A stretch of DNA of 64,000 nt from Stereocaulon alpinum (taxonomy: Eukaryota; Ascomycota; Lecanoromycetes; Lecanorales; Stereocaulaceae): NCBI GenBank assembly GCA_018257865.1, contig JAEUBA010000084.1, positions 1 through 64,000 on the forward strand. Reading direction: 5' to 3'. How positions within the stretch are numbered: the stretch's first letter is position 1; each line of letters starts with the position of its first letter. Of the stretch, positions 33,679 through 45,391 are shown piece after piece. The notes beneath the pieces are model-generated. The model was not told the DNA's origin, did not search any database, and saw only the letters and a list, made by a program, of their open reading frames with translations. Position numbers and translations under genes: made by a program.

Positions 33679-34162
33679 ATGGTATGCTACAACTTTCGCT
33701 TTGCTCTTTTACCATTCCATGAATCGCCACTAATGCTCAACGAAGGCGCACCGTATCATCACCCAAGTCGTCATAACAGGCACTAGAGTGCTGGGCAGAG
33801 CCTTCGCGGAGGCATATAAACAAGCCTCAGCGTCGCAACAGTATGCCCGGCAGAGTGCAAAAGGGGGCCCGGGCGCTTCAAACAACTTTGCCTCCTCAGG
33901 TCTCACCCTTGACGAAGCATGCAAGATTCTCAATGTCAAACCACCGCAAGGAGGACTGACGGATATGGAGAACGTGATGGAAAGGTTCAAGAGTTTGTTC
34001 GACAAGAACGACCCTACAAAAGGCGGAAGCTTCTATCTTCAGAGCAAGGTATTACGGGCGCGCGAACGGATAGAGCTGGAAGTTAGGGAAGCAAAAGAGG
34101 CGGCGGAGACAGAGTCGGAGCTGAAGGAAGGGTGGAGGCCGAAGGTATGGAAGGATCGATAA
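33679..34162 (+). CDS. PAM16: Pam16/Tim16, mitochondrial import motor subunit
   Basis: Exon 1 is only the ATG (33679-33681). The intron is 33682-33745 (GTATGC...CACTAAT...CGAAG, 64 nt); exon 2 runs 33746-34162. The protein has 139 residues and starts M-A-H-R-I-I-T-Q-V-V-I-T-G-T-R-V-L-G-R-A, the typical Pam16 N-terminus. The J-like domain (about residues 54-115) lacks the HPD motif, as in all Pam16 proteins, and keeps G-G-S-F-Y-L-Q-S-K-V. It pairs with Pam18 on the matrix side of the TIM23 complex and holds back its stimulation of mtHsp70. An open frame starting at the internal ATG at 33788 would miss the first 14 residues. Normal length. Confidence 0.95.
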
Positions 34163-35538
34163 CATCTGTTCTACGAGCATGGAGCAAACGTTGAGTTGGG
34201 GCACTAGTGAAATCGGGACCACCTTCTAGAACTCCCTCCTATACCGGAGCTTCGTGTGCAATCAGGGAAGATCAATGGCATTGGGGTGATACCTTTGTTG
34301 CATAGCTAGGCGTTTGGGAATATTTCTACTCTATAGGCGCGCTCGTCTGCTAGGTGGAGCAATACTCTGTTTTATATCACGCTCACTACAATCGAAATAA
34401 TCTGCAACAACACTTACGGGGGCAGTGCTATGTCAGCTAGCACGTATGACTCACAAATCTGGGCTCTATTGGAGATCGTCTCAAGTCAAAGTACATCAGG
34501 AGTGATGCGTTGTTGGAGAAGATTGTGGAGGCCATGCTTTGTACCATGGTGTCATCGACTAGGCATTTCCCCGGCCAGTGTGTATGCATGATGCTCCTTT
34601 AAGCACCCAATCATATACACAGTCCAGGTATATGCCAGTCTCCAGATACAGGGTCCGAAAGGTTATTCGCTCTGATCGGGCTCAGCTGGTCACGACACCG
34701 ATTACTCGATCTATGAGCACGTTAAGGCGAGGGTTACCCCTTCCACAAGCATTCTGTAACACCAATGATCAAACAGCACATTCCACCCAGCCTCGTGCAG
34801 AATATAAGGCGCAATAGATAGCATGCCGTTCCCCACAAGGTGAGCATCATCAATGGCCAGTCATTGCTGCATGACTGTCCATGTCTTGACCGCTGTTTAT
34901 TGCTGAAGTGCGCGAATAAAGGCCGTAGTCATGCCCTGATACGCAACGGTTGAGATAGAGTTGGTCTATCACTGGCTTCTAGAACAAAGCTAGCCTGCTA
35001 GAGGTCCCTTGTGCCTGCAGGGACTCTTGCGACATGGTCAACTTGATGGCGCTAAAGAAAAGTCTTTATCGCAATCGCGGGCGACATCAAACTCCGTTCC
35101 CGCAAACATCCACATTCCTGCACACAACCTTTTTCTAACCCCGACAAGTATACCTTGTGCCTTGTTCACAAGTTGACACAGTAGCCTGATGTTGGCTCTG
35201 CTCAGTCAGACAGCATCTACTATTAGTAATGACAAGTGTTCGCGTCATAGACCAAGCATGGCGCCATCATCCGCCCGTGGACCCTGGTGGGAAGTCTTTT
35301 TGCTACGGGATATCTTCTTAGGCCGAATTCATTTATCAATGGCCAATGTGCTCTTACAAGACATTGTCCCAGTTCTCAACCCATTTCTGAACGCAGATCT
35401 AGGCAGGTACACGCAGTGCTAGGCTCCCCAACTCTCCGCACCTTCAAGAAGTCTTCGGCTTCTCGGACTTTCCTTACCTCTCCTTCGTTTTGTTGTCACA
35501 GTCTGCAGTTCCTACTTACAAAGTCCTACAATCTCATT
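34163..35538. other. Intergenic region, no gene recognised
   Basis: Only short frames without motifs. 35440-35538 is CT-rich and is the probable leader of the dehydrogenase; the frame of that gene is open upstream to 35287 but without family similarity. Confidence 0.5.
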
Positions 35539-36813
35539 ATGCCTCAAACCTCTCCCCCCTTGTCATCGCTGCTCCCGCCTCTCATCTTAGGGACTGCGAC
35601 CTTCAACGATCAATACAATCCAGATCCCTATGCTCTACCAACAACAGGCATCGTCCACCGCGCCCTCTCCCTCGGCGTCCGAGCCTTCGATACTTCTCCA
35701 TACTACGGCCCTGCCGAGGAGCTACTTGGAAAAGCTCTGGCGACCCCGTTCGTCCATGACAACTTCCCTCGTCGCGACTACTTCCTCTTGACAAAAGTTG
35801 GGCGAATCGCTGGCGCCGAATTTGACTGCTCGGCACCCTGGGTACGACGCAGCGTCCAGCACAGTCTCGATCGACTCCATACCAAATATCTCGATGTCGT
35901 GTATTGCCACGATGTGGAATTTGTCACACCAGAAGAAGTTCTCACGGCAGTCACGGAGCTACGCAGGATACGTGATGCTACGGGCCAAATTAAGTACGTG
36001 GGGATATCGGGATACCCAGTAGAGACCCTTTGTGAGCTCTCAGAAATGATCCTCGAAAGGACAAGAGAGCCTCTAGATATCGTGATGTCATACGCAAATT
36101 TTACCCTACAGAACACGAGACTCAGCTCAGTCGCTATACCACGGCTACGCGCAGCTGGCGTTGACGTGGTTCCCAATGCCTCCGTTCTGGGAATGGGGCT
36201 TCTCCGTCGTACGGGTGTTCCTATTGGTGCTCAAGGCGATTTCCATCCGTCTCCGACCGAGCTCCGCACAGTCATACAGAAGGCAAGTGATTGGTGCGAT
36301 GAGAAAGATAACAGGATCGAGAAAATTGCTATCCGATTTGCGCTGGAGACATGGATGCGTGAAGGCGCCTCTGTAGGCTCGAAGGGTGATCCGGCCTCAG
36401 GAATTCCATGGAGCCGTGAGAAAGTCGACTTTAAGTCTGCGAAGCTTGGCGTCAGTGTCATGGGTGTTAGCAACATCAGCGAACTTGACGAGACAATGCG
36501 AGTTTGGAGGAGTATACTTGACGGTCTTGAAGGTGGCGAGGAGACGGCTATTCAATCTGGTCGAGGAACCAAGGACCACATTTGGAGTCTGTCAAGGCAG
36601 AAGGAAGTCCAAGAATTGGCCATGGGAATACGAAGGATTTTAGGAGAGTATGTCGATTTTGCGTGGCCGAGCCCTCCTCCAGGTTATGTCAAACCTGGAT
36701 TGGAGCCAACAAAACCAGCACCGCTTCCCACACCGGCGGCTTCGCCTGATCAGCTTGCTCTTAAGCTTCCTACTGGAGAGAACATGGATATCAATTGCTC
36801 TGATTTGGTTTGA
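35539..36813 (+). CDS. ARA2: D-arabinose 1-dehydrogenase-like aldo/keto reductase
   Basis: Single exon, 424 residues from M-P-Q-T-S. The aldo/keto reductase tetrad is complete: D51 and Y55/Y56 in F-D-T-S-P-Y-Y-G, K86 in L-T-K-V-G-R, H124 in Y-C-H-D-V-E. The opening I-L-G-T-A-T-F-N and the Y-L-D-V-V-Y-C-H-D stretch fit the L-galactose/D-arabinose dehydrogenase branch (yeast Ara2), cytosolic NAD-linked enzymes that feed erythroascorbate synthesis. The C-terminus is longer than usual by a Pro-rich tail (about residues 370-424). The start at 35539 is preferred over the in-frame ATG at 35287 because similarity begins here and the preceding 84 codons are Ser-rich and unlike the family. Confidence 0.88.
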   Translation: MPQTSPPLSSLLPPLILGTATFNDQYNPDPYALPTTGIVHRALSLGVRAFDTSPYYGPAEELLGKALATPFVHDNFPRRDYFLLTKVGRIAGAEFDCSAPWVRRSVQHSLDRLHTKYLDVVYCHDVEFVTPEEVLTAVTELRRIRDATGQIKYVGISGYPVETLCELSEMILERTREPLDIVMSYANFTLQNTRLSSVAIPRLRAAGVDVVPNASVLGMGLLRRTGVPIGAQGDFHPSPTELRTVIQKASDWCDEKDNRIEKIAIRFALETWMREGASVGSKGDPASGIPWSREKVDFKSAKLGVSVMGVSNISELDETMRVWRSILDGLEGGEETAIQSGRGTKDHIWSLSRQKEVQELAMGIRRILGEYVDFAWPSPPPGYVKPGLEPTKPAPLPTPAASPDQLALKLPTGENMDINCSDLV

Positions 36814-38086
36814 TACTCAGCTACTACTTGCGAGGGTGGGAAACTTAAGGTATTGCTAAAATTCTATACGTTGGCGTTATCTCTTACGAGGTCGATTTGC
36901 AGATGCTTTAGCAGGATCTATAGGCGGCACCACTTTCGTTTACAACAGGCATTGTAGGGCTGACTGAAGCGCGGCGTTTTAGAAGGGTGGTACAGGTCTT
37001 TCAGTCTATGTTATATGATTGACGAGCTAGCACTTGTCCAAGTATTTACCCTAAGCTTGCAAGATCATGCAGTTATATGATTACAACATTCACTACGATC
37101 ATTGAAACGTAATCCCTGAAGTTGGCCGTTCTCATTATTCAATACAGCTTCTCGACTACGGCAAGTCCTCGTAGTCTCCCAGATATTGATACTTAACGGA
37201 GCTCGACTTTGAGGTAGGAATAGCCATGGCAAACTCCACCGCACCCCTATCCGTCTCTTAACAAGGTTCTTTGCCCCCCAAACCCACAACTTCAAGCCAA
37301 ATTTCGCCCCTGAAGCTACGTCCCTCCACTTCTCTTGAACAGAAACCCCTCTACCCGCACTCCCCCTACGCAACGTTCCCCCAGCAAAAGCCCCATTTCT
37401 CCATCCTCCATTCAAGCACAACTCCCTCCACTCCCTGCCCAACTAGAGCAGCGGCTTCTTCAACTTGAATTCAGCTCGAGCAGAAAAAAATGAGGACGTC
37501 CAACAGTCCCATGAATGGAGATGGGATTTGGTCAAGCTCATCTGATAGGTGTTTGTGTTTTACCGTCTCCTATTCACTGTTGCAAATGAGTTGTCGATTG
37601 TGGTTGGATGGTAGCGTTGAATTGGGTAGGGTGATGCTGGTTGAAGGGATAGATGATGATGGGTATACGATTAGTCAATCCACTCGTGGGCTAAGCTATA
37701 AAAACTCATAGAGTAAGCTCTCGACATCTTCGTCGTTGGGCGAGAAGCCGATTAACGAGTAATGTTCACACCTAATCTACACATATTCGTACTATATTAA
37801 TGTACACAGGACTCGCATAGGGTCTGCCTGATTGAAGAAAAGTCGTTTCATCCTCAAGGTAGCTGCCTTGGCGGTTCTGTTTCATATGACCAAACACTGA
37901 TTCTGGACCTCTTTTTTCGAACTCAGAGATCCTGCAAGACGTCGCATCGTATCGCGGTCAAATTAGACTTCGCACTTTGTGCAAAGTAAAGCAGCGCAGT
38001 CGGACCCCGTGTCGTGTCACTCCCTGTCATCCAGCCGCTCAATTGTTCCCAAAGTACGACCGATTTCACTCCCCAAACTACGGGCT
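36814..38086. other. Intergenic region with a weak minus-strand frame
   Basis: A 125-codon minus frame (37442-37065) and an opposite CT-rich plus frame (37271-37468) overlap; neither shows a family motif. The CT richness at 37280-37450 suggests a promoter or leader rather than coding sequence. No gene is called. Confidence 0.4.
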
Positions 38087-39266
38087 TTAACGCTGCTGCA
38101 CAGTCGGCTCCTTCCACCCGTTGTTATACTGATCCTGAGGCCAAGGTGGTATCCCATCAGCAGTTTGCATTACCGGTCCATGCACAGGAACTTCATCGTA
38201 CGTATACCGGAAGTCAGGCTCCCAATCTTTGCGATACTGGATGAGTACTAGTCCTGTGAAGATGAAGATGGAAGGGAAGCCCCAGAGTGCAACTTCGATG
38301 ACGGTGGTGGTGTGGGCTTCGGTGCGGGCTTCGAAGGCGTAGAGGACTGCGACTACGAGGATGGCTGTGGATCGGAGGATTAAGAATGGCCCGATTAGGA
38401 AGAGGAGGTATGTCATTATCTGCACACAAATTATTAGCGATAGTGGTATTGCCTCTGTTTGAGTGCCAACATGTTGGAGTAACTTACGCGACTTTGCAAA
38501 TTCTGGGCCCTCGCCCTAACGAATAGGAAAATAACACAGCCCACTATCTCAATAGTCGTCAAGAGGTAAAGTGCATTGTACGTCAAATGGACCTCTTTAT
38601 AGCTGTTCGCAGCCTTGATAAGCTTTGAGTTGGTTGATAGATCCGTTTTGAGCCCAAATAGGAGCACTTCCGCGTAGATATAGAGCGCCGTGTCTGCGAT
38701 CGCTAATAGCATCAGAACGTAGACGACAAAAGTATGGGCGCGCTGCCACCACATATAGCCTGTCAAGTCGCCACAGACCCATCTGTTGCGGTTCTTGATG
38801 ATGTGGTAGATCATGGCAATCAGGCCAACGTCTAGCGTATTGTCAAGTACGGGCTTTAGTGATGGTAGTATCAGGTAGACTTTGGGCAGCGTAGGCTCGT
38901 ACTCATGGATCATATTATCGGCGAAGGTACGGATGAAAGCTCTGAGCGAAGTACCTGGTAAGCAAGGGGGAGTACTAGCTACCATGGAAGGGAGGTTTAC
39001 GATGTCATTCCCACCAAAAGCGTCATCATTGCAGCAAAGGCTTTTCGGCTCCCCTGGACGTCGGCTTTCTTCAGCCATGACGCAGTGGTGAGGACTATGA
39101 ATGCTGCGGCGCATATGGCGACAATGACGATGGGGGCAAGGTAAAGAGGATCCTTGAAGTGGCCCCCTTTTAGTGTGACTTTGTCGCTGGTGGAATCGGA
39201 GAATTGGCCGTTGATTGTGCCGTTTAAAATGTTCAAACTGCTTTTAGCGTCGTTGTTCAAAGACAT
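38087..39266 (-). CDS. Polytopic membrane protein, uncharacterised (350 aa)
   Basis: Three exons: 39266-39001, 38941-38488, 38419-38087; introns 39000-38942 (GTAAAC...GCTCAG, 59 nt) and 38487-38420 (GTAAGT...CGCTAAT...TGCAG, 68 nt). The sum is 351 codons including stop. The short N-terminus has N-x-T/S sites (N-G-T, N-D-A-K-S-S) and is followed by about six hydrophobic spans, among them L-A-P-I-V-I-V-A-I-C-A-A-A-F-I, F-V-V-Y-V-L-M-L-L-A-I-A and I-G-P-F-L-I-L-R-S-T-A-I-L-V-V. Receptor-like topology is possible, but I do not recognise the family. The first intron's acceptor was chosen because it alone restores the frame; the second is clear. Confidence 0.78.
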
Positions 39267-40188
39267 GATGATAGGAGATCTCTTGTCCTGGAAGGTGTTT
39301 TGCAGCGCAACATGCAGACTCACAGTGCGAACGTGCGATTCATAACAGCAATGGAAGAGTAGTAGCGCTATCGCATTACTTAGGATAGACTTGCTAAAAT
39401 GAGACACTCACCGTCTCTTCAAGAACGAGCCTCTAAGATAACAGTATGAAGTTATCATCATGAGCAACTCGAGCTTGTTGCAAGCGCTAACTAATAGAAG
39501 TAACGGCACTCGCTACACAATGGAAGATGGGCGTTTTGTGGATCAGTAGGGCTGCACATGGTATAAAAAGCTGAAGCAGGAGAACGGGTGAAGCCGACAA
39601 TTTGACGGGCTTGATTCGATGCGCTACATGAGCTGAAGCGTGATGGCGTCGTTGGCCCCTTGGCAAGGCAGGAATATCCACGCAGTCCAGACATCCAGAA
39701 TGTTCCTTTTGCGCCCCCATCCTTAATCTCTATGTTGACTTCAGCAACTCCAAGAGAGAGTGTATCAGGTCGTGGGTAGGCTTTTTTAGAATTCTCGTGT
39801 CCGGGACTTCTAAAGCATAGGCTTTGTTAGGAGTATCTCACATGTCAACAGACTCGTGGAACACACTTAGCATCAACCTCCATGACTGGTGAGATTTAAG
39901 ACAACAATTCAATCGCTTCTTGACCCTTAGCAAATTCCAAGCCTTGATAAACAACATTGAGCATTTTGTGGTAGGCGTTTTAGAAAGTGTTAAATCGAAG
40001 TAGTCGCGGTTGTTTCGGTGGTGTGCCTCGACATCTTTGAGCCGCTTCGACTTTACGTAGTCTGATGGCTAGCCCGATACGGTTAGCCTTTCTTGGCAGC
40101 TTATAATGTAAACAAACCATGAACCAAGGACCTGTTTCACCCTTGGAGCAGTCATTGCCATCAATTGCGACACACCCACTCAGTCGAC
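39267..40188. other. Divergent intergenic region
   Basis: Upstream of both the membrane protein (minus) and the coiled-coil protein (plus). No gene recognised. The minus frame of the membrane protein stays open to 39407 without similarity. Confidence 0.5.
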
Positions 40189-42231
40189 ATGGCTCAGTCA
40201 ATCTCGCCACTCTCGCCTACCAATGCGAATCGCCTGGCCCATGCGACTATGGAACGGAAGTCGCCGTTCAAAATACCAGAAAAGCAGGTCTTCATGGAGC
40301 CAGATACTGAAAACATCCCATTCGATAGCCCTGGAGGTCCACCAAGCTCACCTTTCATTGCGAACCCGGTGTCTTCGCCAATAAAGCCTTTGGCCCTTAA
40401 TAAACGCCCATCACCACAGAAAACGCCATTGGAAGACTATGAGCCGAGGCGGCTTACAGAAGACGCGCTGAGGGAGAATGAGGGCCTGACACGCGTGGTG
40501 CAGTCAGTGGAAGACCACACCACTACGACGACCTATCATACTCTGAATGATGACACCATGTCCAGCATTGCAGGACCTGCTGGCTGTGCTGGGATGGACG
40601 ATACCGCTTTCTCGGCCTTCTCGGCTGTTCCAAATGCAGACATGACTCGTTTTGCTCAATTGGGCCAATCTCCAACCAAAATTGGATATGGCAGCCCCAC
40701 AAAATCTCAGCGTGACGGAGCGCCCACACCTAGGCCTACAGGGCGACACACACCTTCGAGAAACAGATACGAGAACGACGATAGCTATTCCTCTCCTACA
40801 CCACGCCGGCCAAAATCGTCCCGCGACAACGATACCACTAACCTCCTTGTTGACTTCACAGGCGATTTCACCTCTATGGCACGCCATGGGGACAGGTCAC
40901 CGACTCGAACTAGCCGACAATCACCAAACAAGCATCAATCGGACCTCTTATCATATGCCTCAAGTCGTCGTACACCATCTCCCGCAAAGCATCCTCTACC
41001 TCCCAGCACTCCTTCGGAATCGCGTCACTTGGCCAATCTCCTCGACTTCGACCTTCCACCAGCACCTACACCACGCTCGATGCCGAGTATATCGGCTCGC
41101 GAACTCGAGTCCATGAAGTCTGCCTTCCAATCTCAGATATCATCCCTGACAGCGACCCTGAAAGGAAAGGACGCTGAAGTCAGCAGTCTCAAGGGCGCAG
41201 TGGAGGATGCAGAAAGACGTGTTGGCGAAGCGCTGGAAGAGATACGTAATGAGCGAGGAGCGAAAGAGTCATTGCAGAATGAGAAGCTTGATTGGGAGAA
41301 AAGGGAACAGGAGATGAAAGATGTCTTGAGAAGTGTAAAAGAAGAGATTGTTCGCAATGATCGTGAGAAGGATCATCTGCTGCAGAGGGTTACGGAAGCG
41401 GAATACAAAAGGGAAGAGGCTGAGACGAAGGTGCTTGAGGCGGAAAGCAAGATAGCCGGTGTAAAAGCGGGTTCATCTTCGACCGCGCCATCGGAAAATG
41501 GCAGTAGCACTAGCTCTGAGGTCGAGGCTGCAGTAACGAAAGTCGCCAAAGAGTTGCATGGGCTGTACAAGAGCAAGCACGAAACAAAGGTCACTGCGCT
41601 GAAGAAGAGCTATTCCGATAGATGGGAAAAGAAGGTCAGAGATCTACAAGCCAAGATCGATGAATTGGGCAAAGAGAACGAAGACCTACGCGTAGGACGG
41701 GATGCCACGATGACTGGCGTTGACCCTGGAAAATTGATGTCGTCCGTTGAAAGCGAAGAGCAGCAGAAGGAGCGAGAAGCAGAGAAGCAGCGCTTCCAAG
41801 AACAAAAACTCAAGCTCGAAACCGTAGAGCGAGAACTCACATCGCTTCATTCCGAACTCACAAAGACAAAAGAGATCAACGCTTCCCTCATATCAGAGTT
41901 GGAGGCTTCTCGCATAGAAACAGCCGACCTGATCGCAGCGACAGAAGAGCTCATGTCGCTATCTCAATCTGCCATGTCCAACAGCGGCAGTAGTGAAGCA
42001 CAGCAAGCGTCTTCGGAAACCCGATCCACACCCTCTCGCTCAACGTCTGGTAGTGGTCTGAAGGCTCCCGGCTTCGGTACATACAGTGGGGAAAGTAGAA
42101 TAGGGCGTATGGCTCCTACATACGGATCTGGATATGGAAGGGAGAGAAGTGGAAGTGGTACTGGCACTGGGGGAAGGAGTGGACTGTTAGGGAATATTGA
42201 GAGAATGGGAAGAGGACGGGCGATAGATTGA
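40189..42231 (+). CDS. Coiled-coil protein with many SP/TP sites (680 aa)
   Basis: Single exon. N-terminal half (about 1-300) is low-complexity and disordered, with very many S-P and T-P sites (S-P-L-S-P-T-N, S-P-I-K-P, S-P-Q-K-T-P, T-P-S-R, S-P-T-R-T), as in substrates of CDK or MAP kinases. Middle (about 315-600): long coiled coil, including V-A-K-E-L-H-G-L-Y-K-S-K-H-E-T-K-V and a W-E-K-K-V-R-D-L-Q-A-K-I-D-E-L segment. C-terminus: Ser/Gly-rich (S-G-Y-G-R-E-R-S-G-S-G-T-G-T-G-G). The layout fits spindle-pole-body or microtubule-associated proteins; this is inference. The start M-A-Q-S-I-S (40189, context cgacATGG) is preferred to the ATG at 40165. Confidence 0.85.
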   Translation: MAQSISPLSPTNANRLAHATMERKSPFKIPEKQVFMEPDTENIPFDSPGGPPSSPFIANPVSSPIKPLALNKRPSPQKTPLEDYEPRRLTEDALRENEGLTRVVQSVEDHTTTTTYHTLNDDTMSSIAGPAGCAGMDDTAFSAFSAVPNADMTRFAQLGQSPTKIGYGSPTKSQRDGAPTPRPTGRHTPSRNRYENDDSYSSPTPRRPKSSRDNDTTNLLVDFTGDFTSMARHGDRSPTRTSRQSPNKHQSDLLSYASSRRTPSPAKHPLPPSTPSESRHLANLLDFDLPPAPTPRSMPSISARELESMKSAFQSQISSLTATLKGKDAEVSSLKGAVEDAERRVGEALEEIRNERGAKESLQNEKLDWEKREQEMKDVLRSVKEEIVRNDREKDHLLQRVTEAEYKREEAETKVLEAESKIAGVKAGSSSTAPSENGSSTSSEVEAAVTKVAKELHGLYKSKHETKVTALKKSYSDRWEKKVRDLQAKIDELGKENEDLRVGRDATMTGVDPGKLMSSVESEEQQKEREAEKQRFQEQKLKLETVERELTSLHSELTKTKEINASLISELEASRIETADLIAATEELMSLSQSAMSNSGSSEAQQASSETRSTPSRSTSGSGLKAPGFGTYSGESRIGRMAPTYGSGYGRERSGSGTGTGGRSGLLGNIERMGRGRAID

Positions 42232-43589
42232 GAGGAGAGGAGAGGAGAGTATAGTGTATAAGGTCCAATGATCAAGGGCTCCTTGTGAGCAAACTTTTGT
42301 CGGAACAAATGTATGATAACCTGCAGGTTTATACAATGGTTTATGCAAAGCCAGCAGTGGCTTCTACATTTGCTTACAGCCACTGACTGCTAACACAAGC
42401 TGCTAACGGTTTTCTTGGTCCTTGAGCACAGCAGTACTCTGGCGAACCGAACCGAACCGGGTTGGAGCTAGTGTTCAGCGAAGATATAATCCCGCCGGAG
42501 TATTTTCTATAATCAATATCGATAAAAAAACAAGTTTCCACTTAAGATAAACACCATCTTCTCGATACCAGCACAGCACATCCTCCGCCATGCTTCGTCG
42601 TCTTCGTCCCGCAATGCAATCCATTCCACCGTTCTTGCAGAGCAAAGGATTTCTTTTTCTTCCTACCTCAGCGAGTAACACATTACAATCACTTCCAACC
42701 TGGCGGCTCTGCTCGGTAGGATTACCTTTAAAATCTACGTGCGCTCCAAATAGCTGTAGGTCGTGTTGTGTTGTGCTGTAATGTATTGTATTGTATTGCT
42801 ATACGTATCCTCTATGCACGCTCGGTACTTACCTGTTGTCTGGGTTCGAGCTCAAAACACTGACAAGTGCGCGGAGCTTGGAAGAGATAGCGGAAATTCG
42901 TATGAATAGAAGATAATTTTCCGAAAAGCTAGTTGTCATACTGCTCCAGCCTCAAGGGGACCCGACGTACATACTAGCTATACATCCATCTCTAGCACCC
43001 GAAGCAAGCGTTTAGCGAATTTTTGTTCGAGAGGGTGTGAGGAAGGTCATGGAGCCGGGTACCAGGACATTGATTGGAAGTTTCTCTGGTTTTTTGTATA
43101 TGTGTCTTTGTTGATGCGCCTGTGTTTTCCTTCGAGATGAGTGGATCGAGTATGGACTTGCTGGGATACTTGCTGGGTATCGAGATGTCAATTATATCGA
43201 GTGATAGGCTACGGAAAGCAGCGTCGTTATAGCTGGCTTCAAAGACCGATACGTTGGAGCATAATCATGCCTATCTTGTGGCGACGCGGATGTTCTTTCT
43301 GGTGTGTTAGGGTCGTTTGGGCTCCAATAGTAAGGTATGTTGATATGCCTTCCAGGCGGCGCAGTGTTCCACAGGACATTTACAGAAACGCAGTTGTGGT
43401 TGTATATGGCTCACATTGTGAATCTATGCTATGCCTAGCTAGAAGCAATCCGTCCAAACGCCACTCTAGATGCAGAATTGCCTATACTAGCGCCACTGCA
43501 ATGCTTAGCCGTAATTCATAGACGCCATGAGATGATCGTAAACCATTAGTGAGTTCTCGCGCCAGCCTTGCTCCAACAATGATGATCTC
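42232..43589. other. Intergenic region with a weak small frame
   Basis: A gaggagaggagaggagag run follows the stop codon of the coiled-coil gene. A 63-codon plus frame at 42590-42781 has a good start context (ccgccATGC) and a basic N-terminus (M-L-R-R-L-R-P-A-M-Q) like a mitochondrial presequence, but no family. TGTATTGTATTG repeats lie at 42780-42800. Nothing firm. Confidence 0.4.
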
Positions 43590-45391
43590 TCAAACCTCCC
43601 GCTCCGTGACAACAATGTGCACTACATCATCGTTTTGTTCCTCCGGCATCGCGTTCCGCATAAAGCTTGCCATCGGTCTAATTGTCGCGGTCTTGTTCTT
43701 AGTCCTCTTTATCGAAAAGATCTGTAGTGCTCCTGCAATTGCAACAATACCGCTTCCCCACCATGCTAGTCCAGTAAAGCCAATGTCTGTGCCCACGCTA
43801 TAGAGATAGCCTGCGATTGGGGGTGAAACGGTTCGACATGCTGCAGCCGCTGATGCAGCGAGGCCATTAACCCTTCCGAGGACCGACGGTGTCAGAGCTG
43901 CTTCTTTGAGCATGATCAAGAGGACAGGGTATGCGAGGATCGATGTGAAATTGCGAATTGTAAGGCAAACCCAGATGCCCGAATATAACGCGTGCTCGGG
44001 GAGAAAAGCGAGGTAGGGAACAACGAAGTAGGCTATCGGGGCCATGACAGTAACCGTAACGAAGGTCTTCCAGACGCCTAGCCAGGACGCGAATAGTGGG
44101 AAAATAATGGCTTGTATCAAGAGAGCAATGACGCCGTTGAAGGACATGATAAAGCCGACATTTTGAGTGGTTAGGCCGAGACCACCTGGGATATCAAATG
44201 GCGAATGGCGTCCAGTCGTCACGCGTTCGTCCTGGAAAAAGATGGGCAGTAGGTGGTCGTAGGTCATACTGTGGTAGGTGAAGATACAGAGGGCGACAAC
44301 GATCATTACCACCTTTCGGGTGAAGACTTTGACTTCATCACGAGAGTGTATGGAAGCTGGACGCGAGGTGCCGTCGGAATTGAGGTTCCATCGTTTCTCT
44401 TCGTGGATGTTGACGGTATTGAAGGTTCCGTAGGTATCGTCGCGGAGGTCAACGCCCGAGTCCGCTGTAGCGCCAGCGGTAGCCATGAGAGGTGTCTCGG
44501 CGGTGGTGTTGTCCAGCTCTTCTTGCGTGCTCCATGGCTGCATGTCTGGATGAGTCTCGACCAAAAAGAAGTAGCCGAAGAGAATACTGAACAGGAGGAA
44601 GACAGCGCAGATAAGGTTGGGAAGGAGGTAAGGGAACTTGGCGAAGAGGCCAGTGGGAGAGAAGAAGGAAGGCAGGCTGACGGAGGGGCGGGCAAAGGTA
44701 CCACCAATTGCTGGGCCAATGATCGTACCGATAGACCAGACAAATGGCATCACAGCGTATGCGCGTGCTAGACTTATTAGCCTTCCAGTGCAGTATTGTT
44801 GGGTGTAGAGGATGCTCACGTTCATGCTCCGGCTTCTTTACCAGTTCGCCCACCATTGTCTGGATAACCCCAATGTTACCATCTGGCATTGAGTCAGCCA
44901 CCAAGTCTTGGCTATTGCAATGTTGGAAGCACTCACTGAGAAGTCCACCCAAGGCTCTACCGGCCAAAGCCATCCAGAAGTTGGTTGAAAAGCCAACAAT
45001 CAGCAGTGATATGAGGGTGCCCGCACATCCTATGAGGAGGACTGGCTTCCGACCAATCCGATCCGATACACCACCCCAGGCAAGGCCAGTAAGACTTTCG
45101 GCGAGGGCGAAAGAGGATATGAAGATGCCGGCCCAAAAGGACGCACTGGATTTATCACCCACATGGAAGTCTCTGACCATTACCCAGGCGTATGGGAAGC
45201 ATGACGCCAATGCTATTGGTTCGGCCACACGACATATTGCTGCGGGGCATCATCAGCGGTAAGTAATGGATAGGGTGGAGGTAGTATGTAGGTAGGTATG
45301 AGGATATTATAGGCGTACCTAGTAGGAGGAGTTGTACGGTGGGGAAGCTGTCCGGATCGGGTTGTGGTCTTGCATTATGTGTCAATAGCAT
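43590..45391 (-). CDS. MFS transporter (DHA1-like / ZIF-like)
   Basis: Four exons: 45391-45319, 45239-44937, 44882-44820, 44767-43590; introns of 79, 54 and 52 nt, all GT-AG. The spliced protein has 538 residues. Splicing joins the core motifs: A-I-C-R-V-A-E-P-I-A-L (intron 1), G-G-L-L-N-G-N-I-G-V-I-Q-T (intron 2), K-P-E-H-E-P-R-A-Y-A-V-M-P (intron 3). Motif A is G-G-V-S-D-R-I-G-R-K-P. Twelve membrane spans are expected, with a long central loop (about residues 235-310). The N-G-N-I-G-V family includes yeast YCR023C-type and plant ZIF1-like proton-coupled exporters. Substrate unknown. It is not near enough to the PKS (10 kb) to be assigned to it. Confidence 0.9.

Noticed and set aside
37065..37442. 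125-codon minus frame
   Set aside because: No known motif; the opposite strand is CT-rich promoter-like sequence that produces a G-rich, open minus frame by composition.
43141..43521. 126-codon plus frame downstream of the coiled-coil gene
   Set aside because: Composition looks non-coding (many Trp, Arg and Cys), no motif.
44253..44771. 172-codon plus-strand frame opposite the MFS transporter
   Set aside because: It lies fully over the well-supported minus-strand exons 3-4 and has no motif of its own; it is a shadow frame.
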